NCBI RefSeq assembly: GCF_014283215.1
Contig: NZ_JACOMF010000001.1
Coordinates: forward strand, 248,001 to 312,000
DNA from: Siccirubricoccus deserti
GTDB taxonomy: Bacteria > Pseudomonadota > Alphaproteobacteria > Acetobacterales > Acetobacteraceae
DNA: 64,000 nucleotides
Direction: 5' to 3'
This document shows positions 26,971 to 35,951 of this stretch, piece by piece (positions within the stretch are counted from its first letter, which is position 1; every line of letters starts with the position of its first letter). Under the pieces are notes generated by a model. The model was not told where the DNA came from. It saw only the letters and a program-made list of their open reading frames with translations, and did not search any database. The position numbers and the translations under genes are program-made.

Positions 26971-27651
26971 TCAAATCCGGATTTCCGCGGACATTCCGCC
27001 GGTGTTGCGATGCATCAGATGGGTCATCGCCGCGGTGCCCAGCACCGGCACCAGCAGGTTGAGCCCAGGCACCAGCGCCATCGCCGCAAGCACCGCGCCG
27101 AGCCCCAGCACCGGCACCTCCCGTTGCCGCCGCAGCCGGCGCGACTCGAGCACCGACATCCGCCGCTGTGCCACCCCTTCGAACAGCCCGTGGCCGAGGG
27201 CGATGGTCGAGATCAGCCACAGCAGCACCGCACCGAAGGGCGGCACCAGCAGCGCCAGCGGCAGCGCCGCCAGCGACAGCAGCCCGAAGCGGAGCGCGAG
27301 GCCGAGGTTGAAGGCCAGCTGCGCCCCCAGTCCCGCCCCGCTCGCCGGCGGCAGCGCCGGGTAGAAGCGCCGCTCCACCGCCGCCGCCACCGAGTCGAGG
27401 AACAGGCCGGAGAGCGCCAGCACCACCGGCACGAAGAGCCAGACCGCGAGGCCGAGCGCCATCAGCCCGCCCGCCGCCGCGGCGAGCCCGGCCAGCCACC
27501 CCTCCCCGCCTGCCAGCCAGCCGACCAGCCAAGCGGCCGCCGCCGCCAGGCCGAGGAAGGCGATGCAGGCGCCGATCACCCCCCGCACCAGCGGGCCGAG
27601 GAAGGCCGGGTCACCGATCTGGCGCAGGGTCAGCAGGCAGGCGGCGAGCAT
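26971..27651 (-). CDS. EI24/CysZ-like membrane protein
   Basis: A 226-residue protein with four to five membrane helices. It matches the EI24 (etoposide-induced 2.4 / CysZ-like) domain: LRQIGDPAFLGPLVRGV near the N-terminus, a helix pair LAVWLFVPVVLALSGLFLDSVAAAVE with the following YPALPPASG, and LVPPFGAVLLWLIS. The bacterial family includes the sulfate permease CysZ, but nothing here links it to sulfur. Co-directional with the bactofilin gene, 112 bp apart. Confidence 0.85.
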   Translation of the reverse strand: MLAACLLTLRQIGDPAFLGPLVRGVIGACIAFLGLAAAAAWLVGWLAGGEGWLAGLAAAAGGLMALGLAVWLFVPVVLALSGLFLDSVAAAVERRFYPALPPASGAGLGAQLAFNLGLALRFGLLSLAALPLALLVPPFGAVLLWLISTIALGHGLFEGVAQRRMSVLESRRLRRQREVPVLGLGAVLAAMALVPGLNLLVPVLGTAAMTHLMHRNTGGMSAEIRI

Positions 27652-27747
27652 CGGCGCGGAATCCCCGAGGTTGCGGCGCGTCGGGACGGAGGCTACAGCG
27701 GACTACATTCAGATCTGAATGCCACTCCGCTGTGGCCTGTCGTGTGT

Positions 27748-27796
27748 AGAGCGGCTTCACGCCCCGGGGCGTTCCTGCCCCGCCGCGATCCGCCGT
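27748..27796 (+). repeat. AGAGCGG-type palindromic repeat, copy 1
   Basis: Starts AGAGCGGCTTCACG and ends GCGATCCGCCGTA, with an inner CCCCGGGGCG/TGCCCCG pairing. It is the first of two near-tandem copies in the 262-bp gap before the adenosine-kinase-like gene. The 3' arm is slightly degenerate. Confidence 0.7.
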
Positions 27797-27810
27797 AGCC
27801 TGTTCTTTTT

Positions 27811-27858
27811 AGAGCGGATTCACGCTCCGGGCGTTCATGCCCCGCCGCGATCCGCTCT
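27811..27858 (+). repeat. AGAGCGG-type palindromic repeat, copy 2 (best copy)
   Basis: 48 bp with perfect 9-bp ends AGAGCGGAT ... ATCCGCTCT and an inner CGGGCG / TGCCCCG pairing, so the transcript would fold into a long stem. It follows copy 1 after 14 bp that include TTCTTTTT. Similar elements occur at 44.7 kb and, more degenerate, at 16.1 and 59.6 kb. Confidence 0.8.
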
Positions 27859-27913
27859 ATCCCGTCGCCAACCGCCCCGCAACGCCGCGCGCCGGCAAAG
27901 GTGTATCCCGCAC

Positions 27914-28936
27914 ATGAGCGAGCCTACCCTCGACATCCTCGGCATCGGCAATGCGATCGTCGACGTGCTGGCCCGGGCGGAGGATGAGTTCCTCGCCGCG
28001 CAGAACCTCACGAAAGGCGCGATGCGGCTGACCGGCGCCGAGGAGGCCGAGGCGCTGTACCAGCGGATGGGCCCGGGGGTGGAAAGCTCCGGTGGCTCGG
28101 TGGCCAATAGCTGCGCCGTCGCGGCGGCGCTCGGGGCGCGGGTCGGCTTTCTCGGCAAGGTGGCGGAGGATGCGCTCGGCGGCGTCTTCGGCCATGACAT
28201 CCGCGCCGCGGGGGTGCATTTCCCGACCGCGCCGCTGCAGGGCGGGGCGCCGACCGCGCGCTGCCTCATCCTGGTGACGCCGGATGCGCAGCGGACGATG
28301 AACACCTTCCTCGGCGCCTGCGTCGAATTCTCCGCCGCCGATGTCGATCCGGCGGAGGTGGCGCGGGCCAAGGTGGTCTATCTGGAAGGCTACCTGTTCG
28401 ACCCGCCGGCGGCACAGGCGGCGTTCCGCGAAGCCTCCCGCCTCGCCCACCAGGCAGGGCGGCAGGTTGCGATCAGCCTCTCGGACGCCTTCTGCGTCGA
28501 GCGCCACCGCCAAGCCTTCCGCCGCTTCGTGCGGGAGGAGGCCGACATCCTCTTCGCCAACGAGAGCGAGCTGCTGGCGCTGTACGAGACCGATGACTTC
28601 GCCGCCGCCGCGACGCAGGCCGCCGAGGAGGTCGGGCTGGCGGCGCTGACCCGCAGCGCCGCCGGCAGCCTGGTGGTGGCCGGCGAGGCGCGGCATGAGG
28701 TGCCGGCGGTGCCGACCCGGGTGGTCGACACCACCGGCGCCGGTGACGCCTATGCCGCCGGCTTCCTCGCCGCCTACACCCAGGGCCTGCCGCTGCCGGA
28801 ATGCGGCCGCTGGGGCTCGGTGGCGGCGGCCGAGGTGATCTCGCATTTCGGCGCTCGGCCGCAAGCCGATCTCAAGGCGCTGGTCGCCGGCAGGCTGCCG
28901 CCCGGGAACCGCCCGGTCTCCTCCGTCTTAGGGTAG
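27914..28936 (+). CDS. PfkB-family adenosine kinase-like sugar kinase
   Basis: A 340-residue ribokinase-fold enzyme, started at ATG 27914 (MSEPTLDILGIGNAIVD); the longer frame runs through the palindromic repeats and is not coding. The N-terminal PfkB signature is GGSVANSCAVAAALGARVGFLGKVAEDALG and the C-terminal one is DTTGAGDAYAAGFL, whose second Asp is the catalytic base. Alphaproteobacterial proteins of this type are annotated adenosine kinase, phosphorylating adenosine to AMP; some relatives act on cytidine or ribose, so the exact sugar or nucleoside is inferred. Confidence 0.88.
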   Translation: MSEPTLDILGIGNAIVDVLARAEDEFLAAQNLTKGAMRLTGAEEAEALYQRMGPGVESSGGSVANSCAVAAALGARVGFLGKVAEDALGGVFGHDIRAAGVHFPTAPLQGGAPTARCLILVTPDAQRTMNTFLGACVEFSAADVDPAEVARAKVVYLEGYLFDPPAAQAAFREASRLAHQAGRQVAISLSDAFCVERHRQAFRRFVREEADILFANESELLALYETDDFAAAATQAAEEVGLAALTRSAAGSLVVAGEARHEVPAVPTRVVDTTGAGDAYAAGFLAAYTQGLPLPECGRWGSVAAAEVISHFGARPQADLKALVAGRLPPGNRPVSSVLG

Positions 28937-29073
28937 CATCGGCCGATCGCCGCGGGGCCATGCCGGCCGCGGGGCGGGAATCGGCCAGGCACCGCACGGC
29001 GCGGCTTCCGCCCAGGCCCCCTTCCTGTCGGCGGTCAGCCGCATGCGGGACACCGGCTCGATCGGAGACCCTG

Positions 29074-29952
29074 ATGCGCCGCACCCACCGTCTGACCACC
29101 CTTGCCTCCGGCACCGCCCTCGGGGCGTTGCTGTTCGCGGGCCCTGCCCTCTCCCAGGCCGCCTCTGGCGGCGGCGATATGTCGCTGCGGCAGATGCGGC
29201 AGGAGCAGCAGCTTGCCGCCTCGCCCGGCCTGCCGGGGCAGCGCGGCGCCGCGACCGAAGCGGACCGCCTGACCGCCGGCCCCTCCGACCCGAGCGGCTG
29301 GGTCGCCCAGGCGCAGGAGGCGACGCGCCGCAACCGGCCCGGCGAAGCGGCCGAATTGCTGGAACGCGCCGAGACCCGGCTGCTGACCCGCGTCGTGCCG
29401 CCGGCCCGGGATGCCGAACGACCGATGCGCAGCCCGGCGGTGGAACGGCTCAGCGCCGCGCGCGCCGCGTTGCAGGCACGCGACCGGACGGCCGCGCTGC
29501 GGGAGATGGACCTCGCCCTTGCGGCGCTGGCGTCTATGCCACGCGATGACATGGCGACCGGCAGCGGCACCAGCATGGCGCCGATGCAGGGCAGCGGCAC
29601 CATGATGATGCGGGACCACGGAATGGGCTCGCATTCGATGAGCCGGGCGGATGCCATCATCCGGGTGCAGGGCGGCGGTGGCGAAGGCGCCAGCGGTGGC
29701 CTCTCCGGCAGCAGCCCCGGCTCGCCCGGCGTGGGCTCCATGGGCAGCACGCCGGGGCCGACGCGGGGATCGCCCCAGCAGCCGGCGATGCGCCCGGCCC
29801 AGCCCGGCGTTGCCACCAATCAGGAAGGCGCGCCGCCACCCGGCTCGCTGACCCCGCACCCCGGTATGACCGGCAGCGGCACGATGATGCCCCCCGCCAC
29901 CGGCGCCGGCCCCGGCGGCGGCCCGAGCGGCGGCACCACCGGCACCCGGTAG
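29074..29952 (+). CDS. Exported low-complexity protein with a Met/His-rich segment
   Basis: A 292-residue protein with a clear signal peptide (about residues 1-30, ending ALSQA), started at ATG 29074. Residues ~75-155 look helical and TPR-like (WVAQAQEATRRNRPGEAAELLERAE). Residues 160-189 are rich in Met, His, Gly and Ser (GSGTMMMRDHGMGSHSM), with the unit GSGTMM or GSGTSM seen three times in the protein. The last ~100 residues are Gly/Pro/Ser-rich and probably disordered. I do not recognise a family. Met/His-rich segments can bind copper or silver, but that is only a suggestion. A strong hairpin follows the stop. Confidence 0.7.
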   Translation: MRRTHRLTTLASGTALGALLFAGPALSQAASGGGDMSLRQMRQEQQLAASPGLPGQRGAATEADRLTAGPSDPSGWVAQAQEATRRNRPGEAAELLERAETRLLTRVVPPARDAERPMRSPAVERLSAARAALQARDRTAALREMDLALAALASMPRDDMATGSGTSMAPMQGSGTMMMRDHGMGSHSMSRADAIIRVQGGGGEGASGGLSGSSPGSPGVGSMGSTPGPTRGSPQQPAMRPAQPGVATNQEGAPPPGSLTPHPGMTGSGTMMPPATGAGPGGGPSGGTTGTR

Positions 29953-29959
29953 GAGGCCA

Positions 29960-29988
29960 GGCCGCCGGCGCCGGATGCGCCGGCGGCC
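29960..29988. terminator. 12-bp GC hairpin after the Met/His-rich protein gene
   Basis: GGCCGCCGGCGC, loop CGGAT, GCGCCGGCGGCC, starting 8 bp after the stop. The stem is perfect but no T-run follows, which is common for terminators in GC-rich genomes. Confidence 0.6.
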
Positions 29989-30243
29989 GGGCGACCAGGA
30001 AAACCAGCCCTGGGGCCGGTCGGGCAACCTTCCGCCGGCCCCGCCTGAGCGCCGTGCATAGGGACCCGGCCAGGCAAAATGCCCGCCATTCGCACGCAAG
30101 GCTCGCATTCCCGGCGCCAAGCGCCTATGTGTGCGCTGCAACACGCCGCCTGCCTGCTCCGCCTGGCCCTCGGCCGCCCGCTTCAGGGTGCCGACGGGAC
30201 CGGCGACGCTTTGCGTTGCGGCCGCTAGGGAAACACCACCCCG

Positions 30244-32073
30244 ATGGAACTCCGCAACGTCGCGATCATCGCGCACGTCGACCATGGCAAGACCACGCTT
30301 GTCGATCAGCTCCTGAAGCAGGCCGGCGCCTTCCGCGCCAACCAGCAGGTGGCCGAGCGCGCGCTCGACCGCAACGACCTGGAGCGCGAGCGCGGCATCA
30401 CCATCCTCGCCAAATCCACCGCGGTCGAGTGGAAGGGCGTCAAGATCAACATCGTCGATACCCCTGGCCACGCCGATTTCGGCGGCGAGGTGGAGCGCAT
30501 CCTCTCCATGGTGGATGGCGCCATCGTGCTGTGCGACGCCGCCGAGGGCCCGCTGCCGCAGACGAAATTCGTGCTGACCAAGGCGCTGGCCCGCGGGCTG
30601 AAGCCGATCGTCGTCATCAACAAGGTCGACCGTCAGGACGCCCGCCCGGACGAGGTCCACAATGAGGTGTTCGACCTCTTCGCCGCCCTCGGCGCGACCG
30701 ATGAGCAGCTCGACTTCCACACCCTCTTCGCCTCCGGCCGGCAAGGCTGGGCGGATCTGGAGCTGAACGGGGCGCGGAAGGATCTGGCGCCGATGTTCGA
30801 CCTGATCCTGAGCCATGTGCCGGCGCCGAAGGTCGAGCTCGACAAGCCCTTCGCGATGAACGCCTCCATCCTGGAGAGCGACAATTTCCTCGGCCGCATC
30901 CTGACCGGCCGGGTCGAGCAGGGCATCGGCCGGGTCAACATGCCGGTGCGCGTGCTGCGCCAGGACGGCAGCGTGGTCGAGACCGGCCGGCTGACCAAGC
31001 TGATGACCTTCTCCGGCCTCGACCGCGTGCCGGTCGAGGAGGTGCAGGCGGGCGACATCATCGCCATCGCCGGCCTGTCGGACGCCACCATCCCCGACAC
31101 CATCGCCGCCCCGGAGGTGGTCGAGCCAGTCCCCGCCATTCCGGTCGATCCGCCGACCCTCGCCATGACCTTCCGGATCAACGACGGCCCGCTCGGCGGC
31201 CGCGAGGGCAAGAAGGTGACCTCGCGGCAGATCCGCGACCGGCTGATGAAGGAGACCGAGGGCAACGTCGCCATCAAGGTCCGCATCAGCGAGGAAGTGG
31301 ACGCCTTCGAGGTGGCCGGCCGTGGCGAGCTCCAGCTCGGCGTGCTGATCGAGCAGATGCGCCGCGAGGGCTTCGAGCTGACCATCGGCCGCCCGCGCGT
31401 CCTCACGCGCGAGAACCCGGAGACCGGCGAGCGCGAGGAGCCCTTCGAGGAGGCGCTGATCGACGTCGATGAGGGCTATTCCGGCGTGGTCGTCGAGAAG
31501 ATGTCGCAGCGCAAGGGCCAGATGCAGGACATGCGGCCCTCCGGCGGCGGCAAGGTCCGGCTGACCTTCCACATCCCCTCGCGCGGCCTGATCGGCTACC
31601 ATGGCGAGTTCCTGACCGACACCCGCGGCACCGGCATGATGAACCGGCTGTTCCTCGGCTATCAGCCCTGGGCCGGGCCGATCGAGGGCCGCCGCAACGG
31701 CAGCCTGATCTCCAACTCCGATGGCGAGGCGATCCAGTACGCGCTGTTCTACCTGCAGGAACGCGGCACGCTGTTCGTCGACCCGGGAGTGAAGGTCTAT
31801 GTCGGCATGATCCTCGGCGAGCACAGCCGGGACAACGACCTGGATGTGAACCCGATCAAGGAGAAGAAGCTCACCAACATCCGCGCCGCCGGCAAGGATG
31901 AGGCGCTGCTGCTGATCCCGCCGCGGAAGATGAGCCTGGAGCAGGCCATCGCCTACATCGAGGACGACGAGCTGGTGGAGGTGACGCCCTCCGCGATCCG
32001 GCTGCGCAAGCGCTACCTCGACCCGAATGAGCGGAAGAAGCACGCGAAGCGGGCGGAGAGCCAGGCGGCCTGA
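30244..32073 (+). CDS. typA: Ribosome-binding GTPase BipA/TypA
   Basis: A 609-residue translational GTPase. G1 is [10 protein letters not shown] (residues 10-19), switch regions contain RGITI and [16 protein letters not shown], and G4 is NKVD. It is followed by domain II, an EF-G-like domain III/V, and the BipA-specific C-terminus (ESQAA end after [14 protein letters not shown]). BipA binds 70S ribosomes and helps assembly and stress or low-temperature translation. Length and motif order are normal. A hairpin with a T-run follows the stop. Confidence 0.97.
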   Translation: MELRNVAIIAHVDHGKTTLVDQLLKQAGAFRANQQVAERALDRNDLERERGITILAKSTAVEWKGVKINIVDTPGHADFGGEVERILSMVDGAIVLCDAAEGPLPQTKFVLTKALARGLKPIVVINKVDRQDARPDEVHNEVFDLFAALGATDEQLDFHTLFASGRQGWADLELNGARKDLAPMFDLILSHVPAPKVELDKPFAMNASILESDNFLGRILTGRVEQGIGRVNMPVRVLRQDGSVVETGRLTKLMTFSGLDRVPVEEVQAGDIIAIAGLSDATIPDTIAAPEVVEPVPAIPVDPPTLAMTFRINDGPLGGREGKKVTSRQIRDRLMKETEGNVAIKVRISEEVDAFEVAGRGELQLGVLIEQMRREGFELTIGRPRVLTRENPETGEREEPFEEALIDVDEGYSGVVVEKMSQRKGQMQDMRPSGGGKVRLTFHIPSRGLIGYHGEFLTDTRGTGMMNRLFLGYQPWAGPIEGRRNGSLISNSDGEAIQYALFYLQERGTLFVDPGVKVYVGMILGEHSRDNDLDVNPIKEKKLTNIRAAGKDEALLLIPPRKMSLEQAIAYIEDDELVEVTPSAIRLRKRYLDPNERKKHAKRAESQAA

Positions 32074-32099
32074 GCGGCACCGGCCGGGCATTCGACCTG

Positions 32100-32133
32100 G
32101 GGCGCTGAACCTGGAAGGGTTCGGCGCCCTTTT
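32100..32133 (+). terminator. Intrinsic terminator of typA
   Basis: GGGCGCTGAACC, loop TGGAAG, GGTTCGGCGCCC (one G-U pair), then TTTTC. It lies 26 bp after the typA stop and against the end of the convergent SirB1 gene. It is one of the few hairpins in the window with a real T-tail. Confidence 0.85.
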
Positions 32134-32984
32134 CAATTCAGCCGGTGCCGCAACTCCTCGATCACCATCCTTGTGCGCTTCGCCGTCTCGCCCTCCGGCT
32201 CCAGCGCCAGCGAGCGGTCGAGGCAGTTCAGCGCCGCGCCGATCCGGTCCAGCCGCTGGTTCATCAGCCCGGCCTCCCGCCACAGCGGCGCAAGGCCCGG
32301 CGCCAGCCGCAGCATGTCCTCGGTGCAGGCCAATGCCGCGACCAGGTCGCCGCTGCGCAGCCGGCGCAGCTTGATGTTGTTCTGCAGCCGCAGCAGCACC
32401 GCACGCTTGTCCATCAGCCGCAGCAGGCCCGGCCGCAGTTCCGCCCGCTCGCCCTCGATCCGCTTGATCAGCACCCGCAGCTCGGGCGCGGCGAGGCCGG
32501 TGCCGCCGCCGAAGACATCGACGATGGCCTGGGCGCGGCCGCCCTCCAGCGCCACCAGGAAATGCCCGGGGAAATCGACGCCATGCGCCACCCAGCCGGC
32601 GGCCTCGGCGGCGTGCAGCCAGAGGATGCCGAGGGCGACCGGCAACCCCTGCCGCCGCTCCACCACCCGGATCAGATTGGCATTGGCCAGATCTTCGTAG
32701 TTGCGGGTGTCGCCGGAATAGCCGAAGCGGCCGTGGATCACCTCGGCGAGTACCGCCCGGCGACGGTCCGGGTCACCCTCATCGGCCGCCGCATCGGCGG
32801 CGGCGGCGCGCACCGCCGCCTGTGCCAGCTCGGTCAGCGCCGCGGCGGCGGCGCGCCAATCGGCTTCCGGCGCATCGATCCGGGCGAGCTGGAGCGCGAC
32901 GCTGCCGAGGTCGAGTTCCGCATCGGGCAGGGTGCCGGCGGCGTCGAGCGCGGCACGCGCCTCATCCTGGGGGGTGCTGGCCAT
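32133..32984 (-). CDS. SirB1-family protein with transglutaminase-like fold and TPR
   Basis: A 283-residue protein of the SirB1/YchA family. The core (about residues 80-190) contains VLAEVIHGRFGYSGDTRNYEDLANANLIRVVERRQGLPVALGILWL and GVDFPGHFLVALEG, the conserved SirB1 N-terminal block distantly related to transglutaminase-like folds. Residues ~205-283 are a TPR-like tail (LACTEDMLRLAPGLAPLWREAGLMNQRL). The molecular role is not known. It is convergent with typA and read toward its terminator. Confidence 0.85.
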   Translation of the reverse strand: MASTPQDEARAALDAAGTLPDAELDLGSVALQLARIDAPEADWRAAAAALTELAQAAVRAAAADAAADEGDPDRRRAVLAEVIHGRFGYSGDTRNYEDLANANLIRVVERRQGLPVALGILWLHAAEAAGWVAHGVDFPGHFLVALEGGRAQAIVDVFGGGTGLAAPELRVLIKRIEGERAELRPGLLRLMDKRAVLLRLQNNIKLRRLRSGDLVAALACTEDMLRLAPGLAPLWREAGLMNQRLDRIGAALNCLDRSLALEPEGETAKRTRMVIEELRHRLN

Positions 32985-33052
32985 GCCGCACTGTCGCGCC
33001 GGCAGGGCGGCACCGCAAGGGAGGCCGCCGGATCAACCCGGCGGCGGCACCA

Positions 33053-33442
33053 TCACCCTGCGGGTGGTTGCGCGATCATGCGGCCCAGCCGACGGCCACC
33101 GAAGATATGGACATGGAAATGCGGCACCTCCTGCCCGGCATCCGGCCCCATGTTGGAGAGGACGCGGTAGCCCGCCTCCTCCAGCCCCTGCGACTTCGCC
33201 ACCGCCGCCACCATGCGCCAGAAGCCCGCAATCGCCGCATCCGGCGCCGTGGCATGGAAATCCGCAGAGCTGACGTAGCGGCCCTTCGGGATCACCAGCA
33301 CATGCACCGGCGCCTGCGGGTTGATGTCGTGGAAGGCGAGCGCATGCGCATCCTCCGCCACTCTGTCGCAGGGGATCTCGCCGCGCAGGATGCGGGCGAA
33401 GATGTTGGCGTCGTCGTAGGGCGGCCTACCGGAGGTGGACAT
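33053..33442 (-). CDS. HIT-family (Hint-type) nucleotide hydrolase
   Basis: A 129-residue histidine-triad protein. The catalytic motif H108-F-H110-V-H112 (PHFHVHIFGGR) is intact, and the N-terminal NIFARILRGEIP is typical of Hint proteins that hydrolyse purine nucleoside phosphoramidates. The gene ends the hisF-hisE string, 20 bp after hisE, an arrangement common in Alphaproteobacteria, and is probably part of that message. Confidence 0.93.
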   Translation of the reverse strand: MSTSGRPPYDDANIFARILRGEIPCDRVAEDAHALAFHDINPQAPVHVLVIPKGRYVSSADFHATAPDAAIAGFWRMVAAVAKSQGLEEAGYRVLSNMGPDAGQEVPHFHVHIFGGRRLGRMIAQPPAG

Positions 33443-33463
33443 GGCGCTTCTCCCCGTGGCTGG

Positions 33464-34033
33464 TCATGGCAGCTTGCTGGTGCGGGCAGCGCGGACGATG
33501 CCCTTGGGGCGGGCGGCCTTCTCGACCAGGCCGCTGATTCCCTCCCGCCGCCGCAACTCGGCCCAGACCTCGTCCGGGCGGATGCCGGCATCCACCCAGA
33601 CCACCACCAGGTGGTACAGCAGGTCGGCGGATTCGAGGATGGTTTCCGCGCGGTGGCCCAGCGTCGCCTCGATGACGCATTCCACCGCCTCCTCGCCCAG
33701 CTTCTGCGCCACCTTGGCGGTGCCGCGCGCCATCAGCCGGGCGGAATGGGATTGGGTGATGTCGCCGGAGATCCGGCGCTGCTCCACCGTCTCCCACAGC
33801 TGGTCGAGCACCGTGGCGTCGCCGGCGCCCGGAGCGACGGCAAGCGGCTTCAGCACCCGATCCTCGACCTGGCGGATGGATTTCGGCAGCTTCTTCGCCT
33901 TTGCCGGCACGCCTTGCGGCAGCGGCAGATCGGCGCCCCTGGCCGGCTTCTTCGCCTTGGCCTTGGCCGATGCGTCCAGCGGCAACGCCGGAGCGGCGCC
34001 CTTGGCCGGCTTCTTCTTCTCGGTCCTGGCCAT
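33464..34033 (-). CDS. hisE: Phosphoribosyl-ATP pyrophosphatase with Lys-rich N-terminal extension
   Basis: A 189-residue protein whose last ~135 residues are a MazG-like HisE domain (VLDQLWETVEQRR, KVAQKLGEEAVECVIEATLG, LLYHLVVVWVDAGI), removing pyrophosphate from phosphoribosyl-ATP in step two of histidine synthesis. The metal-binding glutamates in GEEAVE are present. The first ~50 residues are a Lys/Ala/Pro tail containing repeated KKPAKGA and KKPARGA units, absent from typical ~110-residue HisE. The ATG abuts the hisF stop with no gap, so the extension is in frame with strong coupling. Confidence 0.93.
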   Translation of the reverse strand: MARTEKKKPAKGAAPALPLDASAKAKAKKPARGADLPLPQGVPAKAKKLPKSIRQVEDRVLKPLAVAPGAGDATVLDQLWETVEQRRISGDITQSHSARLMARGTAKVAQKLGEEAVECVIEATLGHRAETILESADLLYHLVVVWVDAGIRPDEVWAELRRREGISGLVEKAARPKGIVRAARTSKLP

Positions 34034-34819
34034 TCAGGCCGCCTCCGTTGGCAGTGGACGGGACAGCGGGCGGACCGGCAGCCCGGCCCCTGCCAGCGCC
34101 GCCTTGGCATCGCCGATGCTGAACTCGCCGTAGTGGAACACGCTGGCGGCCAGCAGGCCGCTGGCCCCGGCCCGGGCGCCCTCAACGAAATGCCCGACTG
34201 TGCCGACGCCGCCGGAGGCGATGAGCGGCACCGACACCGCGGCCCGCACCGCCCGCAGCAGTTCGAGGTCGAAACCGGATTTGGTGCCGTCCCGGTCCAT
34301 GCTGGTCAGCAGGATCTCGCCGGCGCCGGCCGCGGCCATGCGCCGGGCCCAGCCGACCGCGTCGATGCCGGTGCCGCGCCGCCCGCCATGGGTGAAAACC
34401 TCCCACCGCCCGGGCGCCGTCTGCCTGGCATCCACCGCGACGACGATCGCCTGGCTGCCGAAGGCTTCGGCAGCACGGGAGACTAGCTCGGGCTCGGCCA
34501 CGGCGGCGCTGTTGATGCTGGCCTTGTCGGCGCCGGCCAGCAGCAGCCGGCGGACATCCTCCACGCTGCGGACGCCACCGCCGACGGTTAGCGGGATGAA
34601 CACCTCGGCCGCGGTGCGGCTGACCACGTCGTACATCGTGGCGCGGTTCTCATGCGTCGCGCCGATGTCGAGGAAGGTGATCTCGTCGGCACCCTCGCGG
34701 TCATAGGCCCGGGCCTGTTCCACCGGGTCTCCGGCATCGCGCAGGGCGACGAAATTGACGCCCTTCACCACGCGGCCGTCCTTCACGTCGAGGCAGGGGA
34801 TGACGCGCAATGCGACCAC
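34034..34819 (-). CDS. hisF: Imidazole glycerol phosphate synthase, cyclase subunit
   Basis: A 261-residue TIM barrel. I chose GTG at 34819 because it gives the family start [23 protein letters not shown], with catalytic Asp11; the longer ATG frame adds 68 residues not found in HisF. The second catalytic Asp lies in VAVDARQ, and phosphate loops read VGGGVRS and SGGVGT. HisF closes the imidazole ring using ammonia from HisH. The genes hisB, hisH and hisA, often just upstream, are not here; an aldolase gene precedes it. Confidence 0.95.
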   Translation of the reverse strand: MVALRVIPCLDVKDGRVVKGVNFVALRDAGDPVEQARAYDREGADEITFLDIGATHENRATMYDVVSRTAAEVFIPLTVGGGVRSVEDVRRLLLAGADKASINSAAVAEPELVSRAAEAFGSQAIVVAVDARQTAPGRWEVFTHGGRRGTGIDAVGWARRMAAAGAGEILLTSMDRDGTKSGFDLELLRAVRAAVSVPLIASGGVGTVGHFVEGARAGASGLLAASVFHYGEFSIGDAKAALAGAGLPVRPLSRPLPTEAA

Positions 34820-34926
34820 GGGGGTACCTTCCCGGTTGGGCGGCCCCGTTTGCCGCCGATGGGCCGCCGGGTCAAGCGCCGATGCTGCGCATCTGCGCCC
34901 AATCCGCTGCGGGGGTGTCGTGTCAG

Positions 34927-34951
34927 CGGCATGAATGGGAGATTCATGCCG
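34927..34951. promoter_or_regulatory. Inverted repeat between the aldolase gene and hisF
   Basis: CGGCATGAAT, a 5-base loop, ATTCATGCCG, with perfect 10-bp arms, in the 200-bp gap between two leftward genes. It may end the aldolase transcript or act in the hisF leader, 108-132 bp before its GTG. Confidence 0.45.
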
Positions 34952-35019
34952 CCGCTGAATCCAGGGTCCGGGCAAATCTGCGGATGGCCTCGCCGCAAGT
35001 GCAGCCGCGTCGAGGCCTA

Positions 35020-35820
35020 TCAACCCGCCGTGGCCAGGGCCTCGGCGATGCCGCGGGTCCAGGCGCCGGCGCTGGCCGAGAGCAGGCCGATGTCGGTCTG
35101 GGTGGTCAGGAATTGGGCGCCGCGGCGGATGACGGCGGCCTGCGCCTTCGGGTCGCGGTTGCCGCCGCAGCCGAAATGCTTGCCATTCGCCCGGCAGGCG
35201 GCCAGCACCCGGTCCACCGCCGCCTGCAGCTCGGGGTTGGCGTATTGACCGGGCTTGCCCATGTTGGTCAGCAGGTCGTTCATGCCCATGTGGATGACGT
35301 CGATCCCCGGCACCGCGGCGATAGCCTCGATGTTCTCCACCCCTTCCCGCGTCTCCACCATGCAGGCCAGCAGGGTCGCGGCATCCACCGCCGGCAGCGC
35401 CTCGGCCGGCGGCACGGCGCGGAAGTCGAAATAGGGATAGCCGCCGGTGACGCTGCGCCGGCCGAGCGGGCCGAACCGCACTGCGGCGACGGCGCGCTCG
35501 GCATCCTCCCGGGTGTTCACATCGGGGTAGACGATGCCGGTGACGCCATTGTCGAGCAGCGCCTGCACATCCTGGTCATGCACGCTGCGGACCCGCGCCA
35601 AAGGGGCGATGCCGATGGCCAGCGCCGCCTGGGCGATGTGGCCGATGGTCTCCAGCCCGAACAGGCTGTGCTGGACGTCGATGAACAGGAAGTCATGGCC
35701 GGTCGCCTTGGCGATGCGGGCGATCTCGGCCGAGCGCGACATGCGCACACCAAGGCCGAGCGCAACGCCGCCGGCGGCGAGCTTCTGCTTCACGGGGTTG
35801 ACGAGGGCGGGTGCGGGCAT
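35020..35820 (-). CDS. HpcH/HpaI-family class II aldolase
   Basis: A 266-residue TIM-barrel enzyme, started at ATG 35820 ([18 protein letters not shown]). Family marks include [90 protein letters not shown] and the metal-site MVETREG glutamate. Such enzymes cleave 4-hydroxy-2-oxo acids to pyruvate and an aldehyde (for example 4-hydroxy-2-oxoheptanedioate in homoprotocatechuate breakdown). No other hpa genes are near, so the substrate is open; a citrate-lyase-beta-like role is the main alternative. Confidence 0.88.
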   Translation of the reverse strand: MPAPALVNPVKQKLAAGGVALGLGVRMSRSAEIARIAKATGHDFLFIDVQHSLFGLETIGHIAQAALAIGIAPLARVRSVHDQDVQALLDNGVTGIVYPDVNTREDAERAVAAVRFGPLGRRSVTGGYPYFDFRAVPPAEALPAVDAATLLACMVETREGVENIEAIAAVPGIDVIHMGMNDLLTNMGKPGQYANPELQAAVDRVLAACRANGKHFGCGGNRDPKAQAAVIRRGAQFLTTQTDIGLLSASAGAWTRGIAEALATAG

Positions 35821-35951
35821 GGCGGTTTCCTCCGCCGCCATGGCAGCATCCGCGGCGGGCGGCGTCCAGCGGGCGGGGTGCCGAAGCGGTGGGGTTGACC
35901 GCGCGCGGCGCGGCGTCTGCAATGCGCGCAACGTTCAGAAAGGCAGCGTGC

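Noticed and set aside
29035-32283. A 1082-codon open frame on the minus strand across typA
   Set aside because: It mirrors typA, which has perfect GTPase motifs; long antisense frames are expected in very GC-rich DNA and this one has no domain sense.
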